A stretch of DNA of 64,000 nt from Thiothrix fructosivorans (GTDB lineage: Bacteria; Pseudomonadota; Gammaproteobacteria; Thiotrichales; Thiotrichaceae), in contig NZ_JAFMPM010000008.1 of the NCBI RefSeq assembly GCF_017349355.1, positions 868,001 through 932,000 on the forward strand. Direction: 5' to 3'. The position numbers and the translations under genes were made by a program. Positions 37,152-46,977 of the stretch are shown piece after piece (within the stretch, counting starts at the first letter, position 1; each line of letters opens with the position of its first letter). Under the pieces are notes generated by a model. That model searched no databases, had not been told where the DNA came from, and saw nothing but the letters and a program-made list of their open reading frames with translations.

Positions 37152-38355
37152 TCTCGGCACATCGGGTTGCCGTCTGATCGTTATTGATGGTAATCAGGTG
37201 GTGCGGGCAGAAGCGCGGGTGATTTATCCGGCGAATATCGCGCAAACGCCAGACCTATGGTGGGCAGCGGTGCAACAGGTATTAGCGGAACTGCCTGCGG
37301 CTATTCGCGAGCATTTGCGGGGAATTGCAGTCGATGGCACGTCTGGCACGCTCTTGCTGGCAGATGCGGCGGGTAATCCTACTACGCCTGCCTTGATGTA
37401 TAACGATGCGCGAGCGCTGCTACAAGCACAACGGATTGCCGCGCTTGCGCCGAGAGAGAGTGGGGCGCATGGCGTAACTAGCAGCCTAGCCAAACTGCTC
37501 TGGTTGTTGGAAGCGTACCCTGATCAACCGCACGCTTATGCCCTGCATCAAGCGGATTGGATTGCGGGCAAATTGGCGGGGCATTTCGGTTTTAGTGATG
37601 AGAATAATTGCCTGAAGTTGGGTTATGACCCGGTGAAACGTGAATGGTCTGCATGGGTGAAAGCGTTAGTGCCGGAAGCGTTGTTACCCAAGGTCTATGC
37701 ACCGGGGGATAGAATTGTGGAAAGCCTTGTACACGCTGGTACGACCGATAGCATCGCCGCTTTCATCGCGACTGGGGCGAGCGAGTTAGGCGATGCAGTG
37801 ACTTCGCTCGGCAGCACGATTGCCCTCAAAATCATCAGCGACAAACCTATCTTTGCGCCAGAATTCGGCATTTACAGCCATCGTTTAGGCGATAAGTGGT
37901 TAGCAGGGGGCGCATCTAATAGCGGTGGGGCGGTGTTGTTGCAGTATTTTTCCCGCGATGATTTGCAGCGTTTGACTCCGCAACTCAGACCTGAAATCCC
38001 GACGGGATTGGATTATTACCCGCTGACGAAAACAGGGGAACGTTTTCCTCATGCGAATCCGCAGTGGCTACCCCGCTTAACCCCACGCCCTGCCGACGAT
38101 GTACAATTCCTGCAAGCGCTGTTGGAAGGGATGAGCCGGATTGAGCAGGAAGGTTGGCAACGCTTGCATGAACTGGGTGCGCCTTACCCTAAAACGCTGC
38201 GTACTGTCGGTGGTGGCAGCCGCAACCCTGCATGGATGCAGATGCGGGCAAAATTGATCGGTGTGTCGCTTGTGCCGTCTAAACACGACGAAGCAGCGTT
38301 TGGAGCGGCATTATTGGCTTGTGGTACTATGCAACGATCATTTCAATGTGCTTAA
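37108..38355 (+). CDS. FGGY-type carbohydrate kinase overlapping ackA
   Basis: A 415-residue kinase of the FGGY family. It opens with the ATP-binding pattern YYAGIDLGTSGCRLIVIDG, followed by AVDGTSGTLLL, HQADWIAGKLAGHFGFSD and the C-terminal TVGGGSRNPAWMQMRAKLIG. It resembles the plant/cyanobacterial D-ribulose kinase type, but the substrate is uncertain. Start: a TTG at 37108 has GAGGAG 7 bases ahead; an ATG at 37093 has none. Either way the gene overlaps ackA by 44 or 59 bases, so it is translationally coupled to acetate kinase. The coupling suggests use of a pentose or similar sugar feeding acetyl phosphate, which is speculation. Confidence 0.82.
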   Translation: MPAVPNNSCYYAGIDLGTSGCRLIVIDGNQVVRAEARVIYPANIAQTPDLWWAAVQQVLAELPAAIREHLRGIAVDGTSGTLLLADAAGNPTTPALMYNDARALLQAQRIAALAPRESGAHGVTSSLAKLLWLLEAYPDQPHAYALHQADWIAGKLAGHFGFSDENNCLKLGYDPVKREWSAWVKALVPEALLPKVYAPGDRIVESLVHAGTTDSIAAFIATGASELGDAVTSLGSTIALKIISDKPIFAPEFGIYSHRLGDKWLAGGASNSGGAVLLQYFSRDDLQRLTPQLRPEIPTGLDYYPLTKTGERFPHANPQWLPRLTPRPADDVQFLQALLEGMSRIEQEGWQRLHELGAPYPKTLRTVGGGSRNPAWMQMRAKLIGVSLVPSKHDEAAFGAALLACGTMQRSFQCA

Positions 38356-38436
38356 TCCGCGTAAAGAATCAACCAACTGGTGAATTTTGATGGATGGATT
38401 GACTCTGGTCTGCATCGACCTACCCCACCAATAACC

Positions 38437-38459
38437 TGCTATAATTTCCACCATGGTGG
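38437..38459 (+). promoter_or_regulatory. Extended -10 promoter plus perfect 12-bp palindrome
   Basis: TGC-TATAAT (38437-38445) is an extended -10 element. It is followed at the expected transcription start by the perfect palindrome CCACCATGGTGG (38448-38459), a plausible operator. The exporter gene begins 56 bases downstream. Confidence 0.5.
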
Positions 38460-38514
38460 GACTGATCAATAAACTTTATAGAATCTGAATTAACAAAAAA
38501 TAGGCAAAATTTTC

Positions 38515-39252
38515 ATGGAATTACTCTTAGCCCTATTCGTCATCGCCATTATCGCAGGTTGGGTTGATTCCATCGGCGGCGGCGGCGGGCTGATCTGCAT
38601 CCCTGCCTTACTGTGGGCAGGTTTTAGTCCGCTGGAAACACTGGCGACCAACAAATTGCAAGCCAGTTTCGGCTCATCCACCGCCGCGCTCAACTACACC
38701 CGTCACGGCTTGATCGATGTGAAAGGGCAAAAACTGGCAATCATGCTCACCTTTCTCGGCTCCGTCGGCGGTACATTGTTGGTGCAGCAAATCGACTCCA
38801 GCTTGCTGGAAAAAGCGATTCCGGTATTGCTGATCTTGTTCGCGCTGTATTTCTTATTCTCACCGAAAATCAGCGATGCGGATAAACACCAAGTCATTTC
38901 ACCCAAAACGTTTGCGATGACCGTCGGCATTGGGGCAGGTTTCTACGACGGTTTTTTTGGACCCGGTGCAGGCACATTTTTCACAATGGGCTACGTGGCG
39001 TTGCTGGGGTTTGGTTTGCCAAAAGCGACGGGTAATACCAAACTGCTGAATTTCACCAGCAATATTGCATCGCTGCTGTTCTTCGCGCTTTCAGGGCATA
39101 TCGTCTGGTTGGCAGGTTTGGTGATGGGGGTAGGGCAGGTGATCGGCAGTTACCTCGGTTCGCACATGGCGGTCAAGCACGGCACGCGCCTGATCCGCCC
39201 TGTCCTAGTAACCGTGTCGTTACTGGTTTCGCTCAAACTGTTGTTAGATTAA
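38515..39252 (+). CDS. TSUP family exporter (TauE/SafE type)
   Basis: A 245-residue membrane protein of the TSUP/DUF81 family with about eight helices. It shows the paired motifs GWVDSIGGGGGLICIPALL (about residues 16-34) and GAGFYDGFFGPGAGTFF (about 141-157), one per inverted half, and KLLNFTSNIASLL. Family members move sulfite, sulfoacetate or other organosulfur anions. In a sulfur oxidiser a sulfite role is attractive but unproven. It ends 2 bases from the convergent der gene. Confidence 0.87.
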   Translation: MELLLALFVIAIIAGWVDSIGGGGGLICIPALLWAGFSPLETLATNKLQASFGSSTAALNYTRHGLIDVKGQKLAIMLTFLGSVGGTLLVQQIDSSLLEKAIPVLLILFALYFLFSPKISDADKHQVISPKTFAMTVGIGAGFYDGFFGPGAGTFFTMGYVALLGFGLPKATGNTKLLNFTSNIASLLFFALSGHIVWLAGLVMGVGQVIGSYLGSHMAVKHGTRLIRPVLVTVSLLVSLKLLLD

Positions 39253-39254
39253 GC

Positions 39255-40673
39255 TTACTTCTTTTTCTTCTCACTCTTCTTAATCTTGTGAATACGCGCA
39301 TCCTGCCGTTTCTTGGTGTGTTCCTGACGCGGTGTCAGCGTATTGCGCTTGCCTTCATACGGATTTTCGCCGCCTTTGTATTCAATCCGCACCTGACTAC
39401 CGACTAATTTTAGGGTTTTGTGGAAATAGTTGGTCAGGTAGCGCGTATACATATCCGGCACGTAATCGGTACGATTGCCGTGAATAATGACGCGGAATGG
39501 GTTGCTGCCGCCTTGGTGGGCGTAGCGCAATTTGATGCGTTGCCCACGGGTCAGTGGCGGCTGATGCTGTTGCACCGCCATTTCCAGAATGCGCGTCAAA
39601 CGCGGGGTTGGCACTTTGAGCATGGCGGAATCGTAAGCGCGTTTCACCGCCGTATACAGCAAGCCGACGTTAGAGCCATGCAGTGCGGAGATGAAATACT
39701 TTTCGGCGAAATCGAGGAACGGCAGTTTGATTTCAAGCTGTTGCTTGATCCACTCGCGGTCGTCGGATTCCATGCCATCCCATTTGTTGACCGCCAGCAC
39801 CAAGGCTTTGCCCGCGTCCAAAATCAGCCCCAGTAAGTGCGCATCTTGGTCGGTGATGCTGTCGTGTGCATCCACCAGCATAATGACGACATGGCAACGT
39901 TGAATCGCATCCAGCGTTTTGATAATGCTGAACTTTTCAATGGTTTCATCCACGCGGCTGCGGCGGCGTACCCCAGCGGTATCGATCAGGGTGTAGGTTT
40001 GCCCATCGCGTTCAAACGGAATGAAAATACTGTCACGGGTCGTGCCCGGTTGGTCGAACGCAATCACGCGCTCTTCGCCCATAATGCGGTTGATCAGGGT
40101 CGATTTGCCCACGTTCGGGCGACCTACGAAGGCAATGCGGATGCTGCCGTCGTCTTCCTCTTCTTCCTCGACATCGAAATCCGCGCCGAGGCTATCGAGT
40201 ACCGCCGTCATGAGCACGGTGACGCCGCGCCCTTGCACCGCTGCAATCTGGAAGACTTCAGTGAAGCCGAGCGCGTAAAATTCGGCGGAGGCTTGATCCG
40301 CATCCACGCCGTCGATTTTATTGACGAGCAGGTAAACTGGCTTGCCCATCACGCGGATGTCTTGCGCAATCTGTTGGTCGGCGGCAGTCAGCCCTTGCTT
40401 GCCATCGACGATGAACAGGATGGCATCGGCTTCCTGCATCGCGGCGCGGGTTTGTTTCGCCATGTGTTCGTCGATACCGGCTTCTTCACCGCTCAAACCG
40501 CCAGTGTCGATCAGCATGTAGCTGCGTCCGTTGAGGTCGCCAGTGCCGTATTTGCGGTCACGCGTTAGGCCAGGGAAGTCCGCCACCAGCGCATCACGCG
40601 AGCGGGTCAGGCGGTTGAATAGGGTGGATTTACCGACATTGGGGCGGCCAATCAGTGCGAGGACGGGTTTCAT
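39255..40673 (-). CDS. der: Ribosome-associated GTPase Der (EngA)
   Basis: An essential GTPase in 50S subunit assembly. The 472-residue protein has two tandem G domains, each with GRPNVGKST (residues 8-16 and about 185-193), DTGG/DTAG switch motifs, and NKID/NKWD specificity motifs, followed by a KH-like domain. The C-terminus carries a strongly basic tail (KKRQDARIHKIKKSEKKKK). An acidic EEEEEDD linker separates the G domains. It is monocistronic here. Confidence 0.96.
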   Translation of the reverse strand: MKPVLALIGRPNVGKSTLFNRLTRSRDALVADFPGLTRDRKYGTGDLNGRSYMLIDTGGLSGEEAGIDEHMAKQTRAAMQEADAILFIVDGKQGLTAADQQIAQDIRVMGKPVYLLVNKIDGVDADQASAEFYALGFTEVFQIAAVQGRGVTVLMTAVLDSLGADFDVEEEEEDDGSIRIAFVGRPNVGKSTLINRIMGEERVIAFDQPGTTRDSIFIPFERDGQTYTLIDTAGVRRRSRVDETIEKFSIIKTLDAIQRCHVVIMLVDAHDSITDQDAHLLGLILDAGKALVLAVNKWDGMESDDREWIKQQLEIKLPFLDFAEKYFISALHGSNVGLLYTAVKRAYDSAMLKVPTPRLTRILEMAVQQHQPPLTRGQRIKLRYAHQGGSNPFRVIIHGNRTDYVPDMYTRYLTNYFHKTLKLVGSQVRIEYKGGENPYEGKRNTLTPRQEHTKKRQDARIHKIKKSEKKKK

Positions 40674-40733
40674 GGTATAAACAGCACAACAGAAAACGAA
40701 GCCGGGTAGGATACCATTATTTCAGGAGAAAAC

Positions 40734-41276
40734 ATGAATTATTGCAGCGACTGTGGCGCAACGGTGAGTTTGAAGATTCCCGAAAACGATGAACGGATGC
40801 GTTTCGTGTGTGATACGTGTGGGATGATTCATTACCAAAATCCGAAGATTGTGGCGGGCGTATTGTCGGTGCGGGGTGAACAGGTGTTGCTGTGCCGTCG
40901 GGCAATTGCGCCGCGTTATGGTTTGTGGACGTTGCCTGCGGGCTTCATGGAAAACGGCGAAACCACCGATCAGGCGGCGGCGCGTGAGGCGCATGAAGAG
41001 GCAAATGCTACCTTGCGTGATTTACGGCTGTATACGGTGATTAGTGTGCCGCATGTCAGCCACGTCCATGTGATTTACCGCTGCGAATTGGTGTCGGATG
41101 ATTTTGCGCCGGGGGTGGAAAGTTTGGAAACGCGCTTGTTCCATGAGCATGAGATTCCGTGGGATGAGTTGGCATTCCACACGGTGCGCAAGACGCTGGA
41201 ATGCTTTTTTCATGACCGCAAGCAAGGGGTGTTTCCAGTGCACAATTTGGCGTTTACTATAGCCTTACCAACCTAG
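40734..41276 (+). CDS. Nudix hydrolase with N-terminal zinc ribbon
   Basis: A 180-residue protein. It begins with a zinc ribbon (CSDCG at 4-8 and CDTCG at about 28-32), followed by a Nudix domain with GFMENGETTDQAAAREAHEE (about residues 64-83). This layout resembles the C-terminal half of NADH pyrophosphatase NudC and related small ADP-ribose/NADH hydrolases; the substrate is not predictable. The ribosome site TCAGGAGAAA precedes the ATG. Its 3' end overlaps the convergent RDD gene by 20 bases. Confidence 0.86.
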   Translation: MNYCSDCGATVSLKIPENDERMRFVCDTCGMIHYQNPKIVAGVLSVRGEQVLLCRRAIAPRYGLWTLPAGFMENGETTDQAAAREAHEEANATLRDLRLYTVISVPHVSHVHVIYRCELVSDDFAPGVESLETRLFHEHEIPWDELAFHTVRKTLECFFHDRKQGVFPVHNLAFTIALPT

Positions 41277-41682
41277 TATGAGAAAAACGGTCGTGCCACG
41301 TCAGCCTGTTTGGGTCGAACAGCGAAATCAGGAATCCCACGCCTAGCGCTGCCCAACTGAGGATTGCCCACCCAAAGCGGGATCTGGCTTGCTGCCAGTT
41401 GAGGGCTTGCCCCGCCTCAGTTACCACGCGCACTTTCCATGCTCGCATTCCCAATGTTTGCCCGCCGTGCGTCCAGAACCAGCCGAAGAAGCCGTAGGTC
41501 ATGGCTGCGTATACCAGAATCATGATGACATCAGGCACTTTTGCCCCTGTTAATGCAGTGAAAGCGTAAGCGGGAATGGCGGCGATAATCACTACGCTGA
41601 AACCAGCGAGTACGGTGTCATAAATGATTGCGCCGAGGCGACGGAGTAGGGTGGCGGGTTCAGCCGTTTTGTTATTTCCCAT
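41257..41682 (-). CDS. RDD family membrane protein
   Basis: A 141-residue protein with about three membrane helices. The RDD signature is visible: [16 protein letters not shown] with Arg and Asp in the first helix, and [16 protein letters not shown]. The function of the family is mostly unknown; some members affect ion stress tolerance. The start codon lies inside the end of trpG (11-base overlap), placing it third in a trpE-trpG-RDD unit. Confidence 0.85.
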   Translation of the reverse strand: MGNNKTAEPATLLRRLGAIIYDTVLAGFSVVIIAAIPAYAFTALTGAKVPDVIMILVYAAMTYGFFGWFWTHGGQTLGMRAWKVRVVTEAGQALNWQQARSRFGWAILSWAALGVGFLISLFDPNRLTWHDRFSHTRLVRL

Positions 41683-42256
41683 CCAAGAAATTCCTCAACA
41701 TATCATGCCCATATTGGGTCAGGATGGATTCGGGGTGGAATTGCACACCTTCCACGGGCAGCGTTTTGTGGCGCACACCCATGATTTCATCCAGCTTGCC
41801 ATCCGCCGTTTCTGTCCACGCGGTAATTTCCAGACAGTCGGGGATGGTTTCCTGTTCGATTACTAGCGAATGGTAGCGGGTGGCTTCAAATGGGCTGGGT
41901 AAGCCAGTGAAAACGCCCGTGCCGTTGTGATGTACCAAGGAAATTTTGCCGTGCATGATTTCTTTGGCGCGGATGATTTTGCCGCCGAAGGCTTGCCCGA
42001 TGGATTGATGCCCAAGGCATACGCCCAAAATGGGAATCTTGCCTGCAAAACGCAGCAACGTTGGGATGGAAATGCCCGCTTCCGTCGGTGTGCAAGGCCC
42101 CGGCGACAGCACGATTTTGTCCGGTGCAATGTCGTCAATCGCTTCGACGGGGATTTCGTCGTTGCGCACTACCTGCACGTCCGCACCGAGTTCGCCGAAG
42201 TATTGCACGAGGTTGTAGGTAAAGCTGTCGTAATTGTCGACCATGAGCAGTTTCAT
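41672..42256 (-). CDS. trpG: Anthranilate synthase component II (glutamine amidotransferase)
   Basis: Supplies ammonia from glutamine to TrpE. The 194-residue class I amidotransferase has [17 protein letters not shown], the nucleophile loop [11 protein letters not shown] (Cys near residue 81) and the His-Glu pair in [11 protein letters not shown]. In some bacteria one such protein also serves PabB for folate. Start: ATG at 42256 has AAGGGG 6 bases ahead, better than the ATG at 42262, which touches it. It follows trpE with a short gap. Confidence 0.93.
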   Translation of the reverse strand: MKLLMVDNYDSFTYNLVQYFGELGADVQVVRNDEIPVEAIDDIAPDKIVLSPGPCTPTEAGISIPTLLRFAGKIPILGVCLGHQSIGQAFGGKIIRAKEIMHGKISLVHHNGTGVFTGLPSPFEATRYHSLVIEQETIPDCLEITAWTETADGKLDEIMGVRHKTLPVEGVQFHPESILTQYGHDMLRNFLDGK

Positions 42257-42266
42257 CTTCATCCCC

Positions 42267-43748
42267 TTACTTATGTTTGCCGTTTAAGCCAGACAACGCC
42301 GCACTAGCCGCACGGAATACCGCCCGCCCTTTGTTCATGGTCTCATCCCATTCCGATTGCGGCACGGAGTCGTAAACCACGCCCGCACCCGCCTGAATAT
42401 ACAGCACGTCATCCTTGATCACGGCGGTACGAATCGCAATCGCGGTATCCATATTGCCATTCCACGCCAGATAGCCGACTGCGCCCGAATACACGCCGCG
42501 CTTCACAGGTTCGAGTTCGTCAATAATTTCCATCGCACGGATTTTCGGCGCACCGCTGACGGTTCCGGCGGGGAATGTAGCGCGTAGTACGTCCATCGCA
42601 TCCAGACCGGGCAGTAGTTTGCCAGTGACGTTGGAAACGATGTGCATGACGTGCGAATAGCGTTCCACGATCATTTTGTCGGTGAGTTTGACCGAGCCGA
42701 TTTCGCTGACGCGCCCGGCATCGTTGCGCCCAAGGTCGATCAACATCAGGTGTTCAGCCAGTTCTTTGGGGTCGTTGAGGAGTTCGGTTTCGAGTTCCTT
42801 GTCGCGTTGTTCGGTGTCACCTCGGCGGCGCGTTCCGGCAATCGGGCGCACGGTAATCACGTCATCTTCGAGGCGCACCAGAATTTCTGGCGAGGAACCG
42901 ACGATGTGGAAATCGCCCAGATTGAGGAAATACATGTACGGCGACGGGTTGAGGCGGCGCAAGGCACGGTACAAATCCAGCGGTGGCGCGGCAAACGGAA
43001 TGCTCATGCGCTGTGACAGCACCACTTGCATAATGTCGCCTGCTTTGATGTATTCCTTGGCATCCAGCACCGCTTGCTTGAAACCGTCTTCGGTGAAGCC
43101 GGAAATGAAGTCGCTTTCTTCCACCTGTGTCGCTTTGGGGGCGGGTTGGTAGAGGCGGCGGGCTTCTTGCAACTGGCGTTCGAGCGCGTCGAGGCGTTGC
43201 TGGGCTTGCTGGTAGCCGTTGGCTTCCGCCAAAACGATTAAGTGCAATTCACCGCGCAAATTGTCGAAGACCACGACTTCATCCGACACCATTAGCACGA
43301 TGTCGGGCGTACCAAGCGGGTCGGGCTTGTCGCGTCCGTTGGCGAGCTTTTTCTCGATGTAGCGGATGGTTTCGTAGCCGAAATAGCCGACCAGCCCGCC
43401 GTTGAAGCGCGGCAGGTCTTCGATGTCGGGTACGTTGTATTGCTGCTGGAATGCGGTAATCCACGCCAGCGGGTCAGCTACGTCGACACTTTCCATGGGC
43501 TGATGGGCGCGATGCAGTTCCACCCGCAGCCCAAACACCTTGATGATGGTTTGTGCTGGCAAGCCGAGCATGGAATAACGTCCCCATTTTTCCCCGCCCT
43601 GCACGGACTCGAACAGGTAGGAATAGGGCGCGTCAGCGAGTTTGAGGTAGGCACTTAACGGGGTATCAAGGTCTGCCAGAATGGTACGGCGGACAGGAAC
43701 GCGGTTGTAGCCTTGGGCAATATAGGTATCAAAGATGTCCTGATTCAT
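42267..43748 (-). CDS. trpE: Anthranilate synthase component I
   Basis: Converts chorismate and ammonia to anthranilate, the first committed step to tryptophan. At 493 residues from ATG 43748 (GGAAG 5 bases ahead), it has the N-terminal inhibitor-binding segment ([20 protein letters not shown], in which LLES-type motifs bind Trp) and the catalytic chorismate-binding domain: SPSPYMYFL-like [34 protein letters not shown] and [19 protein letters not shown]. trpG follows. A short Trp-containing reading frame and inverted repeats upstream suggest attenuation control. Confidence 0.95.
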   Translation of the reverse strand: MNQDIFDTYIAQGYNRVPVRRTILADLDTPLSAYLKLADAPYSYLFESVQGGEKWGRYSMLGLPAQTIIKVFGLRVELHRAHQPMESVDVADPLAWITAFQQQYNVPDIEDLPRFNGGLVGYFGYETIRYIEKKLANGRDKPDPLGTPDIVLMVSDEVVVFDNLRGELHLIVLAEANGYQQAQQRLDALERQLQEARRLYQPAPKATQVEESDFISGFTEDGFKQAVLDAKEYIKAGDIMQVVLSQRMSIPFAAPPLDLYRALRRLNPSPYMYFLNLGDFHIVGSSPEILVRLEDDVITVRPIAGTRRRGDTEQRDKELETELLNDPKELAEHLMLIDLGRNDAGRVSEIGSVKLTDKMIVERYSHVMHIVSNVTGKLLPGLDAMDVLRATFPAGTVSGAPKIRAMEIIDELEPVKRGVYSGAVGYLAWNGNMDTAIAIRTAVIKDDVLYIQAGAGVVYDSVPQSEWDETMNKGRAVFRAASAALSGLNGKHK

Positions 43749-43776
43749 GAGAACTTCCAAATAAAACGGTCAACGA

Positions 43777-43837
43777 AACACTTCCAGCGGAGGGTATCAG
43801 CAGGAACGCCATCGCCACGTTGTACTTGGAAAGTGTT
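43777..43837 (-). promoter_or_regulatory. Inverted repeat in the trpE leader
   Basis: On the minus strand AACACTTTCC (43828-43837) can pair with GGAAGTGTT (43777-43785). The same GGAA segment can instead pair with an upstream TTCCTGC (forming TTCC..GC with GCTGGAA), so two structures exclude each other. This is the kind of switch used in attenuators, though no classic GC-rich stem with a T-run is evident. Confidence 0.45.
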
Positions 43838-43844
43838 GCATCAT
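43797..43844 (-). CDS. Candidate trp leader peptide
   Basis: A 15-residue reading frame, MMQHFPSTTWRWRSC, ends 48 bases before the trpE start. It has two tryptophans, one residue apart, near its end, as expected for a ribosome-stalling leader. Trp is the rarest residue, and this frame is in the right place. Against it: no clear ribosome site precedes it and no textbook terminator follows. It overlaps one arm of the leader inverted repeat. Confidence 0.45.
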   Translation of the reverse strand: MMQHFPSTTWRWRSC

Positions 43845-43936
43845 GCGCAGTTGATCAGGTTGAATAATGGCGGAGAGTCTATCATAGGCTTTCTGGAACT
43901 GTTACGGAAAAATGGTGGTCAACAGGAGACGCAGAA

Positions 43937-44320
43937 ATGCCAACAACGGAAAAATTGCTACTAAGTGTCGTTGAACGCGGTGGCTACCCCGATTTTACGC
44001 CGCTCTACCAGCGTTTGGGCTACAACGTGGCGCGGGAAACCAATATGCGCAAAGTATTGCAATTCCTAAAGAAAAACACGCCAGCGGTGATCGTGGCTGA
44101 GTTTAATTTCCAATCGGATTTTCGTGATCGCACCAGCAGCCTCGAATCCATGATGGCGGTGGTGCAGCGGATGCCGGAGACACGAGTCGTGGTATTTTAT
44201 GACCGCGAATATGCCCACCAGTTGGCACGCTTGACGGAGCGCTTCCCGTTGCTGCTAACGCTGCGTTTTCCACTTGCCGAAGCCGATATAGAACGCGCCT
44301 TAGCCAATCCAAGCGGTTAA
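43937..44320 (+). CDS. Hypothetical protein, possibly receiver-like fold
   Basis: A 127-residue cytoplasmic protein, start supported by CAGGAG 7 bases ahead. The alternation of hydrophobic strands and helices (NTPAVIVAEFNF, MPETRVVVFYDREY, FPLLLTLRFPLAEADIERAL) recalls a degenerate CheY-like receiver domain, but the acidic pocket and Lys are not evident. It is divergent from trpE and ahead of gyrA. I do not recognise a family. Confidence 0.6.
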   Translation: MPTTEKLLLSVVERGGYPDFTPLYQRLGYNVARETNMRKVLQFLKKNTPAVIVAEFNFQSDFRDRTSSLESMMAVVQRMPETRVVVFYDREYAHQLARLTERFPLLLTLRFPLAEADIERALANPSG

Positions 44321-44347
44321 CGCAAATGCGCACATCCATACTTTTTC

Positions 44348-44356
44348 TGGTATAAT
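44348..44356 (+). promoter_or_regulatory. Extended -10 promoter for gyrA
   Basis: TGG-TATAAT lies 35 bases before the gyrA start. No convincing -35 is present, as is usual for extended -10 elements. Confidence 0.6.
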
Positions 44357-44391
44357 CGTGCACTTCATGATTTAGGTGATCGAACAATAAT

Positions 44392-46974
44392 ATGGCCACA
44401 TTTGCCAAGGAAATTATCCCGGTTAATCTCGAAGATGAAATGCGTCAGTCCTATCTGGACTACGCTATGAGTGTCATCGTCGGGCGTGCTTTACCAGACG
44501 TGCGCGACGGTTTGAAACCCGTCCACCGCCGCGTGTTGTTTGCCATGAGCGAACTCGGCAACGAATGGAACAAGCCCTACAAAAAATCCGCCCGTATCGT
44601 CGGTGACGTGATCGGTAAATACCACCCGCACGGTGATACCGCCGTGTACGACACGATGGTACGCATGGCGCAACCGTTCTCGCTGCGTTACATGCTGGTG
44701 GATGGGCAAGGTAACTTTGGTTCTGTGGATGGCGATTCGCCTGCGGCGATGCGTTACACCGAAGTGCGCATGTCCAAAATTGCCCATGAATTGCAAATGG
44801 ACATCGACAAAGAAACCGTCGATTTCGTCCCCAACTACGACGGCAATGAAAAAGAACCCAGCGTGTTCCCCACGCGCTTACCCAACCTGCTGATCAACGG
44901 TTCATCCGGTATTGCGGTTGGGATGGCGACGAATATTCCCCCGCACAACCTCACCGAAACCGTGAATGCGTGCCTCGCGCTGCTGGCTGATCCCGATATG
45001 GACATCAGCGATTTGATGGAATACCTGCCGGGGCCTGATTTCCCCACCGCCGGTATTATCAATGGCGCACGCGGTATCCGCGATGCTTACCACACCGGCA
45101 AAGGGCGCATCTACGTCCGCGCCCGTGCCAATGTTGAAGTCGATGAACGCACGCACCGTGAAACCATCATCGTTACCGAGTTGCCGTATCAGGTGAACAA
45201 GGCGCGTTTGCTGGAAAAAATTGCTGATCTGGTCAAAGAGAAAAAGCTCGAAGGCATCTCCGAATTGCGCGACGAATCCGACAAAGATGGGATGCGCATG
45301 GTGATTGAACTCAAGCGCGGCGAATCCGGCGAAGTCATCATCAATAATCTCTACAAGCAAACCCAGATGCAGAGCGTATTCGGCATCAATATGGTGGCGT
45401 TGATCGACGGTCAACCGCGTTTGCTGAACTTGAAAGACATACTGGCAGCCTTCCTGCGTCACCGCCGCGAAATCGTCACGCGCCGCACCATTTTTGAAGT
45501 ACGCAAAGCTCGCGAACGCGCCCATATCCTCGAAGGTTTGGCGGTGGCGCTCTCCAATATCGACGACATTATTACGCTGATTAAATCCGCGCCTAGCCCT
45601 GCCGATGCCAAACTCGGTTTGGTGGCACGCGCTTGGAATGCAGGTATTGTCAGCGACATGCTCAGCCGTTCGGGTGCGGATACTTGTCGCCCGGACGATT
45701 TGCCTGAGCAATACGGTTTGCGTCCTGACGGCTATTGGCTCTCCGAAGTACAAGCCCAAGCGATTTTGGATTTACGCCTGCATCGCCTGACGGGTTTGGA
45801 AAAAGACAAGATCATTGCCGAATACCGCGAATTGCTGGAAAAGATTGCGGATTTGCTGGAAATTCTCGCCAATCCTGATCGTTTGCTGCAAGTAATCCGC
45901 GATGAATTGCTGCTGGTACGCGATACCTACGGCGATGCACGCCGCACCGAAATCAACGTGGTCGGCGAAGATCTGTGCATGGAAGACCTGATTGCTGACG
46001 AAGAAGTGATGGTCACGTTCTCGCACGCGGGTTACGCCAAAGCACAAACGCTGGATACTTACCGTGCGCAAAAACGCGGCGGGCGTGGCAAAGCAGCGAC
46101 GGCGATGAAAGACGAAGATTTCATCGAAAAGCTCTTCGTCGCGAGTATGCACGACACCTTGCTGTGCTTCTCCAGCCGTGGGCGCATGTATTGGCTGAAA
46201 GTTTACCAGTTGCCCATGGGCGGACGTGGTGCTCGCGGCAAGCCAATGGTCAACTTGCTGCCATTGGAAGAAGGCGAACGCATTAATGCGGTGCTGCCGA
46301 TTCGCGAATACGCCGAAGACAAATACATTTTCATGGCAACTTCGGAAGGCACGGTGAAAAAGACCTCGCTGGCGGATTTCTCGCGTCCACGCACGGCGGG
46401 GATTATTGCGGTGGATCTGCGTGACGGCGACCAATTGGTTGATGTAGCCGTGACCAATGGCGATAACGAAGTTATGTTGTTCAGCACGTCCGGCAAAGCG
46501 ATTCGTTTCCACGAATCGGATGTGCGGGCGATGGGACGGACAGCGGCAGGCGTGCGTGGTATCCGCATGGACGAGGGGCAGGAAGTCAACGCGCTAATCA
46601 TTTTGGGCGAAGGCGAATTGCTGATTGCCACTGAAAATGGTTACGGCAAACGCACGCGTGCGGAAGAATTCTCGCAGCAAGGGCGCGGCGGACAAGGTGT
46701 GATTGCAATCCAAACCTCTGACCGTAACGGTAACGCTGTGGGTGCGGTGCAAGTGCGCGAAGATTGCCAAATCATGCTCATCACTGACGGTGGTACATTG
46801 GTGCGCACCCCGGTCGCTGACGTTTCCATTGTCGGGCGCAATACGCAGGGTGTGACCCTGATTCGCCTCAATGATGGGGAAAAATTAGTGCAAATTGCGC
46901 CGATTTTGACCGATGCTAGCGATATAGCCGACGACGATGACACGGCGACCGATGTAAGCGACGATCAGGAATAA
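44392..46974 (+). CDS. gyrA: DNA gyrase subunit A
   Basis: The 860-residue breakage-reunion subunit of gyrase. Numbering at the N-terminus equals E. coli: catalytic Tyr122 in AAMRYTE, and the quinolone region [14 protein letters not shown] with Thr83 (E. coli has Ser) and Asp87. The GyrA box QKRGGRGK that wraps DNA is present at the start of the six-bladed C-terminal domain, followed by an acidic tail ([11 protein letters not shown]). It heads a gyrA-serC-pheA unit, with serC 3 bases downstream. That grouping is seen in several gammaproteobacteria. Confidence 0.97.
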   Translation: MATFAKEIIPVNLEDEMRQSYLDYAMSVIVGRALPDVRDGLKPVHRRVLFAMSELGNEWNKPYKKSARIVGDVIGKYHPHGDTAVYDTMVRMAQPFSLRYMLVDGQGNFGSVDGDSPAAMRYTEVRMSKIAHELQMDIDKETVDFVPNYDGNEKEPSVFPTRLPNLLINGSSGIAVGMATNIPPHNLTETVNACLALLADPDMDISDLMEYLPGPDFPTAGIINGARGIRDAYHTGKGRIYVRARANVEVDERTHRETIIVTELPYQVNKARLLEKIADLVKEKKLEGISELRDESDKDGMRMVIELKRGESGEVIINNLYKQTQMQSVFGINMVALIDGQPRLLNLKDILAAFLRHRREIVTRRTIFEVRKARERAHILEGLAVALSNIDDIITLIKSAPSPADAKLGLVARAWNAGIVSDMLSRSGADTCRPDDLPEQYGLRPDGYWLSEVQAQAILDLRLHRLTGLEKDKIIAEYRELLEKIADLLEILANPDRLLQVIRDELLLVRDTYGDARRTEINVVGEDLCMEDLIADEEVMVTFSHAGYAKAQTLDTYRAQKRGGRGKAATAMKDEDFIEKLFVASMHDTLLCFSSRGRMYWLKVYQLPMGGRGARGKPMVNLLPLEEGERINAVLPIREYAEDKYIFMATSEGTVKKTSLADFSRPRTAGIIAVDLRDGDQLVDVAVTNGDNEVMLFSTSGKAIRFHESDVRAMGRTAAGVRGIRMDEGQEVNALIILGEGELLIATENGYGKRTRAEEFSQQGRGGQGVIAIQTSDRNGNAVGAVQVREDCQIMLITDGGTLVRTPVADVSIVGRNTQGVTLIRLNDGEKLVQIAPILTDASDIADDDDTATDVSDDQE

Positions 46975-46977
46975 GTC

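Noticed and set aside
44902-46512. Two long reverse-strand frames inside gyrA
   Set aside because: gyrA is unmistakable over its full length; the antisense frames come from codon bias.
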